Below, piece by piece: positions 1-6,863 of a stretch of DNA of 64,000 bases. The DNA comes from Flavobacteriaceae bacterium UBA3611. Its GTDB lineage: Bacteria > Bacteroidota > Bacteroidia > Flavobacteriales > Flavobacteriaceae. Made by a program: the position numbers and the translations under genes. The first letter of the stretch is position 1. Each line of letters begins with the position of its first letter. The notes under the pieces are model-generated. The model did no database searches, was not told the origin of the DNA, and worked only from the letters and a program-made list of their open reading frames with translations. The stretch lies in the NCBI GenBank assembly GCA_002375495.1, contig DFLU01000012.1, positions 1 to 64,000 on the forward strand, read 5' to 3'.

Positions 1-27
1 GCATTTTCGTTGAAAATGCTGTCTCAC

Positions 28-411
28 TTACTTCTGCATGTTTTTGGCTTCAATGCTCAAAGTGGCATGCGGAACGAGCTTTAACCGTTCTGGGTTGATT
101 AACTTACCAGTCACTCGACATACACCGTAGGTTTTATTCTCAATACGAATAAGCGCATTTTTAAGGTCACGAATAAACTTTTCTTGACGAATGGCTAATT
201 GTGAAGCAGTCTCCTTGCTCATCACTTCGCTACCTTCATCGAATGCCTTAAAGGTAGGAGACGTATCGTCTGTACCATTGTTCGAGTCGTTTTTATAAGC
301 ACTTTCAATAAGTTCAAGTTGCTCTTTTGCCTTCTTTATCTTTTCATTTATTAAGACTCTGAATTCGTCTAATTCGGCGTCACTGTATCTATTTTTTGTC
401 TCTGCTGCCAT
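28..411 (-). CDS. TraR/DksA-family transcriptional regulator lacking the zinc-site cysteines
   Basis: A 127-residue protein of the DksA/TraR family, whose members enter the RNA polymerase secondary channel and tune initiation. The first ~85 residues are charged and helical, as expected for the coiled-coil hairpin; the last ~40 hold the globular domain (YGVCRVTGKLI, then LVPHATLSIEAK). DksA carries a four-Cys zinc site there, but only one Cys is present here, a state I recall from other Bacteroidota members. The start is taken at the ATG 409-411, two bases after the ileS stop; a TTG at 415-417 would overlap ileS. It is probably cotranscribed with ileS. Its target promoters cannot be read from the sequence. 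Confidence 0.85.
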   Translation of the reverse strand: MAAETKNRYSDAELDEFRVLINEKIKKAKEQLELIESAYKNDSNNGTDDTSPTFKAFDEGSEVMSKETASQLAIRQEKFIRDLKNALIRIENKTYGVCRVTGKLINPERLKLVPHATLSIEAKNMQK

Positions 412-413
412 AA

Positions 414-3400
414 TCAATACTTTTTAATTTGTAATCGGGTTACTACATCATCAAACGATATCTCTGTGCCTTTATCTAATTGCGGCACAAATTCTAGTTT
501 TTCAGTTAGGGTTTCTTGTTTTATATAATCTAAATTCTCAGTTACTGCGGTTTCTAAAGTCGCATCATTTTGAACAGTCACTGCCACACGGTCTGTTACT
601 TCAAATCCTGAGTCTTTTCTTAAATTTTGGATACGGTTCACCAACTCACGCGCGATTCCTTCATTCCGTAACGACTCTGTGATGGTTACATCTAGCGCTA
701 CAGTCATCCCATCGGCGTTAGCCACCAACCATCCTTCAATGTCTTGAGAGCTTATAATCACGTCGTCAAGGGTCAATGTAGTATTTTTTTCATTAACCTT
801 GACAGAAATTTCCTGCTCATTTTCTAAAGTGGCTATTTCTTCTTGGTCAAATTGCTGGATTACAGCCGCAACGGCTTTCATATCTTTCCCGAATCGCGGC
901 CCCAACTTCTTAAAATCAGGTTTGATCTGTTTTACCAGAATTCCAGACCCTTCATCTATGAGTTCTACTTCTTTTACATTCACTTCACTCATAATGAGTT
1001 CTGCAACTGCTTCAATTTCTGATTTGGTGGCTTCATCCAATACTGGCACCATTATTTTCTGAAGTGGTTGACGCACTTTAATCTTCTCTCGCTGTCGTAA
1101 CGACAATACCAAAGAGGATATTGTCTGTGCCCGCTGCATTTTTCGTTCTAAAGTTTTGTTTACCAAGCTGGTATCTGCCTTCGGAAATTTGCTTAAATGA
1201 ACACTTTCTGGCACATCAATCGCCACCCCTTCAGTAATATCTTTGTACAGGCGCTCCATAAAGAATGGGGCTATTGGTGCACCCAATTGTGCCACTGTTA
1301 CCAAGCACTTGTACAGGGTCTGATAGGCTGAAATTTTATCTTCCCCATAACTCCCTTTCCAATAGCGTCTTCTGCTTAACCGAACAAACCAATTACTTAA
1401 ATTTTCTTGCACAAAAGTAGAAATGGCTCGGGCTGCCCTTGTAGGTTCGTATTCTGCATAGGCTGCATCAACTTCTGCTATGAGGGTATTCAATTCAGAA
1501 AGAATCCAACGGTCTATTTCTGGACGCTTTTCCGAAGGAATATCAGCTTCCGAGTAGTCAAAATCGTCTAGATTCGCATACAAGCTAAAGAAGCCGTACG
1601 TATTGTACAACGTTCCGAAGAACTTATTGCGCACCTCACCAATTCCATCTACGTCAAACTTCAGGTTGTCCCAAGGGTTGGCATTGCTAATCATGTACCA
1701 GCGCGTTGCATCAGGACCGTAGGTAGCCAACACATCAAACGGATCTGCCGCATTGCCCAAACGCTTCGACATTTTTTGTCCGTTTTTATCCAATACCAAA
1801 CCGTTGCTCACCACATTTTTATAGGCTACATCGTCAAAAATCATAGTGGCGATAGCATGTAAGGTGTAAAACCATCCGCGAGTCTGGTCTACTCCTTCGG
1901 CGATAAAATCTGCCTTACGCCACGTATTTTCTACTTTTTCCTTGTTCTCAAACGGGTAATGCCATTGCGCGTATGGCATAGAGCCACTATCAAACCAAAC
2001 ATCAATCAGGTCTGCTTCACGCTTCATGGGTTTTCCACTCTCAGAAACGAGAATAATTTCGTCTACGATATTTTTATGCAGGTCTACCGTATCGTAATTT
2101 TCTTCGGAATAATCGCCTACTTTAAAGTCTTCAAAAATATCTTTTGGCATCAAACCAGCGGCTACCGATTTGCCCATTTCTGTTTTTAGCTCTTCTATGG
2201 AACCGATCACGATTTCCTCTTTACCATCTTCGGTACGCCACAACGGAAGCGGGATTCCCCAATAACGCGAGCGGCTCAAATTCCAATCGTTTGCATTGGC
2301 AAGCCAATTTCCGAAGCGACCCTCGCCAGTAGCTTTTGGCTTCCAGTTAATGGTCTGGTTCAGTTCGTGCATGCGATCTCTAAACTCGGTTACCTTGATA
2401 AACCAAGAGTCTAACGGATAATAGAGAATCGGTTTGTCTGTACGCCAGCAGTTCGGGTAGCTGTGTACATATTTTTCAACCTTAAACGCCCGGTTTTCAA
2501 TTTTCAGCTTAATGGCGAGCTCAACGTCAACACTTTTTTCGGGAGCCTCACCATCTGCATAGTATTCATTTTTTACGTATTTGCCTCCCAAATCGCCCAA
2601 TTCGGGTCTAAATTTACCTTGAAGGTCTACCAACGGCACCAAATTTCCATTTTCATCTTTTACCAATAACGGTGGCACTTCAGGGGTAGCTTGTTTGGCT
2701 ACCAAGGCATCGTCTGCTCCAAAGGTTGGCGCAGTATGTACGATTCCTGTACCGTCTTCGGTAGTCACAAAATCTCCAGCAATGATTCTAAAGGCATTTT
2801 CTGGATGGTCGTGTGGTTGTGCGTAGTCTAATAACTGCTCGTAGCGAATTTCGAGCAGATCGGCTCCTTTACATTCCTTCACTACATAGAACGGTATTTT
2901 TTTATCGCCCTGTTTGTAGGCTGCAACAGCTTCTTTGTTTTCAACTTGCTGAAATTTCCCATCGAACTGCTTCCCGACCAAATTCTTTGCTAATACAACG
3001 TAAATGGGTTGATAAGTGTACTGATTATACGTTTTTACCAGTACATACTCAATTTTTGAACCTACGGTTAATGCGGTATTACTGGGTAAGGTCCACGGGG
3101 TGGTAGTCCACGCCAAAAAATAGATTTCATTACTTTCTTCTGCCAAGAAATCGGGCAAGGTGGTTGCAACCGCCTTGAACTGCGCCACTACCGTAGTGTC
3201 TGTAACGTCTTGATAGGTTCCTGGCTGATTGAGCTCATGCGAGCTGAGCCCGGTACCTGCTTTGGGCGAATACGGTTGTATGGTGTAGCCTTTGTAGAGC
3301 AAATCTTTGTTGTAGATCTGTTTAAGCAACCACCAAACCGTTTCCATATATTTGGGTTTGTAGGTGATGTAGGGGTCGTCCATATCTACCCAATACCCGT

Positions 3401-3818
3401 AGCTCTCGGTAACTTTATTCCACGCATCGGTATAGCGCATGACGGCTTTTCGGCAGGCTTCGTTGTAAGCTTCTACTGAAATTTTCTTGCCGATGTCTTC
3501 TTTCGTAATACCGAGTTCTTTTTCAACCCCTAGTTCAATTGGCAGTCCGTGGGTGTCCCACCCTGCTTTCCTGTCTACCTTAAAGCCTTTTTGGGTTTTA
3601 TAGCGACAAAAAATATCTTTGATAGCACGGGCCATGACATGGTGAATTCCTGGCATTCCGTTTGCGGAAGGTGGGCCTTCAAAAAACACAAAGGGTTCTG
3701 CATTTTCACGAATGGCAATACTCTTCTCGAAAATGTTATCACGTTTCCAATAATCGAGTATTTCCTCACCCAATTTAGGGAGGTCTAAGCCTTTGTATTC
3801 TTTAAATGCTGAAGCCAT
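414..3818 (-). CDS. ileS: Isoleucine--tRNA ligase
   Basis: Cytoplasmic class I aminoacyl-tRNA synthetase that charges tRNA-Ile. It has 1134 residues, the long form normal in Bacteroidota. The HIGH-type motif is GMPGIHH at residues 54-60 and KMSKR is at 682-686, followed by the typical LGNAADP stretch. An editing (CP1) domain lies between, including WTTTPWTLPSNTAL near 240-250. The C-terminal third holds the anticodon-binding domain. Start ATG at 3816-3818. The DksA-like gene follows two bases after the TGA stop, indicating one transcript. The overall type resembles the eukaryote-like IleS class associated with low mupirocin sensitivity; that is family knowledge, not shown here. Confidence 0.98.
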   Translation of the reverse strand: MASAFKEYKGLDLPKLGEEILDYWKRDNIFEKSIAIRENAEPFVFFEGPPSANGMPGIHHVMARAIKDIFCRYKTQKGFKVDRKAGWDTHGLPIELGVEKELGITKEDIGKKISVEAYNEACRKAVMRYTDAWNKVTESYGYWVDMDDPYITYKPKYMETVWWLLKQIYNKDLLYKGYTIQPYSPKAGTGLSSHELNQPGTYQDVTDTTVVAQFKAVATTLPDFLAEESNEIYFLAWTTTPWTLPSNTALTVGSKIEYVLVKTYNQYTYQPIYVVLAKNLVGKQFDGKFQQVENKEAVAAYKQGDKKIPFYVVKECKGADLLEIRYEQLLDYAQPHDHPENAFRIIAGDFVTTEDGTGIVHTAPTFGADDALVAKQATPEVPPLLVKDENGNLVPLVDLQGKFRPELGDLGGKYVKNEYYADGEAPEKSVDVELAIKLKIENRAFKVEKYVHSYPNCWRTDKPILYYPLDSWFIKVTEFRDRMHELNQTINWKPKATGEGRFGNWLANANDWNLSRSRYWGIPLPLWRTEDGKEEIVIGSIEELKTEMGKSVAAGLMPKDIFEDFKVGDYSEENYDTVDLHKNIVDEIILVSESGKPMKREADLIDVWFDSGSMPYAQWHYPFENKEKVENTWRKADFIAEGVDQTRGWFYTLHAIATMIFDDVAYKNVVSNGLVLDKNGQKMSKRLGNAADPFDVLATYGPDATRWYMISNANPWDNLKFDVDGIGEVRNKFFGTLYNTYGFFSLYANLDDFDYSEADIPSEKRPEIDRWILSELNTLIAEVDAAYAEYEPTRAARAISTFVQENLSNWFVRLSRRRYWKGSYGEDKISAYQTLYKCLVTVAQLGAPIAPFFMERLYKDITEGVAIDVPESVHLSKFPKADTSLVNKTLERKMQRAQTISSLVLSLRQREKIKVRQPLQKIMVPVLDEATKSEIEAVAELIMSEVNVKEVELIDEGSGILVKQIKPDFKKLGPRFGKDMKAVAAVIQQFDQEEIATLENEQEISVKVNEKNTTLTLDDVIISSQDIEGWLVANADGMTVALDVTITESLRNEGIARELVNRIQNLRKDSGFEVTDRVAVTVQNDATLETAVTENLDYIKQETLTEKLEFVPQLDKGTEISFDDVVTRLQIKKY

Positions 3819-4165
3819 GTATTGTTCTAATGTATTAAGGGTGCGAATTTAATGAATTTTGAAGTAAAAAGTAAAGAGTATGTATCTTTAAACGAGATGC
3901 TTTGCAATTACTGAAGTCAATTAAAAAAACCACCCAAATTGTTGGGTGGTTTTTCTGTTTTTTGTCTGCGCTAGGCCCGCCCGCCTCAATGACATAGTCG
4001 GACAGATACCGAACGCGACGTTCGGGTGGGGACTGCAGCGTAAACCCCACGATCCCCGATAGTTATCGGGGCGGGGATTGCAGCGGTGGCCCGACCACGC
4101 CAAGCGCGTGGTAGCCCGTTTTGCCTCGGAAATAGACGAGGCAGGCGCCCAAAGTAAGTTTATTG
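3819..4165. repeat. GC-rich intergenic block with stacked hairpins
   Basis: This 347-base gap has no credible gene. From 3970 to 4155 it is far richer in GC than its neighbours and is a chain of inverted repeats: CCGAAC/GTTCGG at 4009-4025, GTGGGG/CCCCAC at 4026-4050, the palindrome CCCCGATAGTTATCGGGG at 4054-4071, CCACGC/GCGTGG at 4095-4111 and GCCTCG/CGAGGC at 4123-4142. The string GACTGCAGCG recurs as GATTGCAGCG about 45 bases on. Parts (CCCGACCACGCCA, GCCTCG..GAGGC) recur at 33667-33760. It looks like a remnant of a repeated palindromic (REP-like) element. Confidence 0.6.
3923..3955 (-). terminator. Rho-independent terminator hairpin
   Basis: An 11-bp perfect stem AAACCACCCAA/TTGGGTGGTTT around a four-base loop, with A and T runs on both sides, so it can work in both directions. 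On the minus strand it would stop transcripts that pass through the repeat block from the lipoprotein gene ending at 4166, before ileS. Confidence 0.75.
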
Positions 4166-4732
4166 CTATTGACGTAAGAAACGAATTTCTACGTTTGCAA
4201 CGGTATCGATACCATCGATGCTTGTATTTTCCATTTTTTGGAGACGGAGCTCAGTTTCGTTAAATAAGGTTACATCCCAAGCACCATTAAATAGGTCGAT
4301 AGCAACATCTGGGGTTATCTGTACGTCCATCACTCCTGTAAACACAATAGTATCTGCATTTCCGCCAATGGTGTAACTTCCTGTTTCATTGTCGAGATTT
4401 ACAATCACCGGTCGTGGCGTAGGATCTCCGCCATTTATGGTAACTGTAGTATTGATACGAAATTGCCCATCAAAAATGAAGGTTCCGTTGCTTGTAAAAT
4501 TTGCCGTAGTTTGAAATGTGTCGCCCTGGCCATTTATGTCTGCTACTACATCTACCCCAGCAACCACCTGCGTAACCTGTGCATTTACTGTTAAAAAAGA
4601 AAGGTCATGGTCTCCGGCCAAGTTGCTATTGGTAAGTACGAAGGCAGCTTCGGCATTGTCGTCATCATTTTTACAAGCGACCAAGGTTGCCAAGCATAAA
4701 AAAGCGATTGTTATAGTTTTAAGTGTTTTCAT
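4166..4732 (-). CDS. Small lipoprotein, lipocalin-like, unknown function
   Basis: A 188-residue predicted lipoprotein. The signal peptide ends in the lipobox LVAC with Cys at residue 20, followed by KNDDDN, a typical flavobacterial lipoprotein start. The mature part is Thr/Asn/Gly rich and beta-like, with a segment ending GAWDVTLFNETELRLQKME that resembles the end of lipocalin-like domains in Bacteroidota. No catalytic motif is visible. It stands alone, with the repeat block downstream and a divergent outer-membrane protein gene upstream. The lipocalin assignment is a weak resemblance only; the role is unknown. Confidence 0.75.
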   Translation of the reverse strand: MKTLKTITIAFLCLATLVACKNDDDNAEAAFVLTNSNLAGDHDLSFLTVNAQVTQVVAGVDVVADINGQGDTFQTTANFTSNGTFIFDGQFRINTTVTINGGDPTPRPVIVNLDNETGSYTIGGNADTIVFTGVMDVQITPDVAIDLFNGAWDVTLFNETELRLQKMENTSIDGIDTVANVEIRFLRQ

Positions 4733-4823
4733 GTGTTATCTGTTTGTGCAAATATATGCGTATTTGTAGTTAACCCATATCTACCCTAAAATATTGTATG
4801 AACAAGTAATTCACTATTTTTTC

Positions 4824-4831
4824 TATCTTTA
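4824..4831 (+). promoter_or_regulatory. Probable -7 box TATCTTTA
   Basis: Matches the Bacteroidota -7 consensus TAnnTTTG except for the last base, 25 bases before the TTG start at 4857. No clear -33 TTTG is seen at ideal spacing. Confidence 0.4.
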
Positions 4832-4856
4832 ACCGCAACTGCTAATCTATTCCCTT

Positions 4857-5786
4857 TTGAAAAAATTACCTCTTCTGTTACTGCTGCTACCATTGTTCTG
4901 TAGCTCACAAGATTATGTCGATTTACTACGTATTGGTTACGGCCAGACGTTTAACAATGAATTTGAAGGCACCCCAAATAGCACGTATGTAAAATCGTTT
5001 GATGCAGATCTTACCGTACCTGTAGTTATTAACGAAAAACATGCGTTCATTACCGGTGCCGTATATAGCCGAAACAACCTACAACTATTTCCCGAGGGAG
5101 ATTTTACTAGCCTGCACAGCACGATTGTAAAATTGGGATTGGCCTCTACGTACAACTCTAAATGGAGCAGTACCTTGGTGTTTTTACCGAAGGTGGCTTC
5201 AGATTATGTGAATAGTACGAGTGAAGACTTTTATTTTGGTGGTTTGGGTTTGCTGAAATACCAAAAAAATGAACACCTGAAATACCGATTCGGGTTTTAT
5301 GGTTCTACCGAAGCCTTTGGCTTTTTTACCACGCCCATTATTGGTTGGTACTATTTGAGTCCGAATGAAAAGTTTGAAATGGACGTTTCGTTGCCAATTG
5401 CAGCAGACGTAAACTATACGTTTGGGATTACCACCGTTGGTTTCGACTATATTGGAATTGGCAGAAGTTTCCGCATAACTGAAAATGATGCAGATATATA
5501 CGCCGATGTAACCGAACTTAATTTCGCATCATATCTCCAGTTTAATGCGCTTGAAAAAAGTGTCTTGTTACGCGCAAAATTTGGGTATTCAAGCAGCAAT
5601 TACGAACTATATCCTAACGGCGAAACCATAGATTTAGGACTTTCGGCTTTTAGCTTTGGAGATGACAGGGAACCTCTAAATCCAGAAATAAACGGAGGTT
5701 TTTACTTAAAATTTGAAGCGATTTATCGATTTGATATTTCAGAACCCACAGATACCCAACCTACGATAGACGAAACAGATTACTAG
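4857..5786 (+). CDS. Outer-membrane beta-barrel protein (DUF6268-like), TTG start
   Basis: A 309-residue secreted protein with the N-terminus MKKLPLLLLLLPLFCSSQ, a clear signal peptide. The mature part is rich in alternating aromatic strands (for example YYLSPNEKFEMDVSLP) typical of outer-membrane barrels; I recall this family as DUF6268 in Bacteroidota. The signal peptide can only be translated from the TTG at 4857-4859, since no ATG lies upstream of the hydrophobic core in frame, so a TTG start is inferred. It is probably cotranscribed with the zinc-ribbon gene 27 bases downstream, although that gene also has its own -7-like box. Substrate or role unknown. Confidence 0.75.
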   Translation: MKKLPLLLLLLPLFCSSQDYVDLLRIGYGQTFNNEFEGTPNSTYVKSFDADLTVPVVINEKHAFITGAVYSRNNLQLFPEGDFTSLHSTIVKLGLASTYNSKWSSTLVFLPKVASDYVNSTSEDFYFGGLGLLKYQKNEHLKYRFGFYGSTEAFGFFTTPIIGWYYLSPNEKFEMDVSLPIAADVNYTFGITTVGFDYIGIGRSFRITENDADIYADVTELNFASYLQFNALEKSVLLRAKFGYSSSNYELYPNGETIDLGLSAFSFGDDREPLNPEINGGFYLKFEAIYRFDISEPTDTQPTIDETDY

Positions 5787-5801
5787 CTAAAACATTTTCG
5801 T

Positions 5802-5809
5802 TATCTTTA
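5802..5809 (+). promoter_or_regulatory. Probable -7 box TATCTTTA directly before an ATG
   Basis: TATCTTTA ends four bases before the ATG at 5814. If it is used, the transcript would begin at or very near the start codon (leaderless). Chance occurrence in AT-rich DNA is possible. Confidence 0.35.
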
Positions 5810-5813
5810 ATGT

Positions 5814-6170
5814 ATGGAGCGTACCTGTCCTGAATGTGGCGATAAGCTAATAGGCCGCGCAGATAAAAAATTCTGTAGCGATGCATGCCGCAATGCCCAT
5901 AACAATGCATTGAACAAAGACAACAAAAATTTGTTGCGCAATGTGAACAACCGATTGCGAAAAAACTATCGCATTCTAGAAGCACTCAACACCAAGGACA
6001 AAACAAAAGTTCAGAAGGAAACCTTGTTGAAACACGGCTTTAACTTTACGTTCTATACTAGCCAATACGTAACAAAAACAGGCAATACCTATAATTATGT
6101 GTACGACCAAGGCTATCTGGAGTTAGACAACGACTGGTATTTATTGGTAAAAACAGAACAGATATTATAA
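5814..6170 (+). CDS. Zinc-ribbon protein, conserved hypothetical
   Basis: A 118-residue protein with an N-terminal four-Cys ribbon: CPEC at residues 5-8 and CSDAC around 22-26, followed by RNAHNN, as in small Zn-ribbon proteins of Bacteroidota. The rest is basic and helical (NLLRNVNNRLRKNYRILEAL) and then a short beta-rich end (FTFYTSQYVTKTGNTYNYVYDQGY). It has no signal peptide and is probably cytoplasmic. Nucleic-acid binding is plausible from the ribbon and basic helix but not demonstrated. It follows the DUF6268-like gene by 27 bases. Confidence 0.75.
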   Translation: MERTCPECGDKLIGRADKKFCSDACRNAHNNALNKDNKNLLRNVNNRLRKNYRILEALNTKDKTKVQKETLLKHGFNFTFYTSQYVTKTGNTYNYVYDQGYLELDNDWYLLVKTEQIL

Positions 6171-6237
6171 TTTTCAAAAATTGTAAATTTCCAGCTTCTA
6201 GCACCCAGCACCTGCCACACTGAGCCTGTCGAAGTGC

Positions 6238-6276
6238 AGCATCTAGCATCTAGCATCTAGCATCTAGCATCTAGCA
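6238..6276. repeat. Tandem 7-bp repeat AGCATCT, 5.6 copies
   Basis: Five perfect AGCATCT units plus AGCA in the gap between two converging genes. Just upstream, 6200-6235 holds related CTAGCACCCAGCACC text and CACTGAGCCTGTCGAAGTG, a short imperfect palindrome of a type widespread in bacterial genomes. It lies seven bases beyond the stop of the CBS-domain gene. Confidence 0.9.
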
Positions 6277-6282
6277 AAATAA

Positions 6283-6747
6283 CTATTTCCAAGTATTTCC
6301 TTTTAGCTCTAGTGCTGCCTTTAGGACGTCTTTTTGGCTAATTAAGCCTACTAGTTTTCCATCTTTTACAATCGGAAATCGTCTTCTGCGCGAGCTTAAG
6401 AATTTATCTGCCGCGTCAAAAACATTCATTTCGCCGTCTATGGTTTCTACCTCCTTCACCATATGGTCTTCCACCTTTATATCTTGCATCGGGTGATTGT
6501 GGTAACGGCTGGTACTAATTTGTTTCATACAATCGCCTTCAGAAATGATTCCTACCAATTCATAATTGCTATTTACGACCGGGCCACCCGATATTTTTTT
6601 CTTAATGAGTGTGTTCATCACCTCCAAAACCGACTGTTCTGGTTTAAAGGTAGTAAGGTTGGTGCTCATATAATCTGAAACTTTTATGTTTTCAGAAGAC
6701 CCCTTGGTCGGTTTGGCACGTTTGCCCATGTAACTTTTAATTGCCAT
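6283..6747 (-). CDS. CBS-domain pair protein
   Basis: A 154-residue cytoplasmic protein made almost entirely of two CBS domains: the first spans about residues 22-80 (VSDYMSTNLTTFKPEQSVLEV ... LVGIISEGDCMK) and the second about 90-150 (VEDHMVKEVETIDGEMNVFDA ... LVGLISQKDVLKAAL). Such Bateman modules bind adenine nucleotides and report energy state, usually acting on a partner protein. The basic N-terminus (KSYMGKRAKPTKG) is not part of a recognised domain. The gene is monocistronic and its partner is not evident. Confidence 0.9.
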   Translation of the reverse strand: MAIKSYMGKRAKPTKGSSENIKVSDYMSTNLTTFKPEQSVLEVMNTLIKKKISGGPVVNSNYELVGIISEGDCMKQISTSRYHNHPMQDIKVEDHMVKEVETIDGEMNVFDAADKFLSSRRRRFPIVKDGKLVGLISQKDVLKAALELKGNTWK

Positions 6748-6835
6748 ACGTTCAAATATTTATAGTAAGATACACAAAATTTTAATGCAATTCCGTTAAG
6801 AAAATTTCAGCAAAATAAATTTTAACGAAATGTTG

Positions 6836-6843
6836 TACATTTA
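6836..6843 (+). promoter_or_regulatory. Possible -7 box TACATTTA
   Basis: TAnnTTTA 20 bases before the ATG of the M28 peptidase gene. No convincing -33 element. Confidence 0.3.
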
Positions 6844-6863
6844 GTTACTGTAAAACCAACCCA

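Noticed and set aside
1..19. GCATTTTC/GAAAATGC hairpin as terminator of the DksA-like gene
   Set aside because: The stem is AT-rich with no T run visible inside the window, and the next gene begins beyond the edge.
6238..6276. CRISPR-like array
   Set aside because: Units are 7 bp without spacers; this is a microsatellite.
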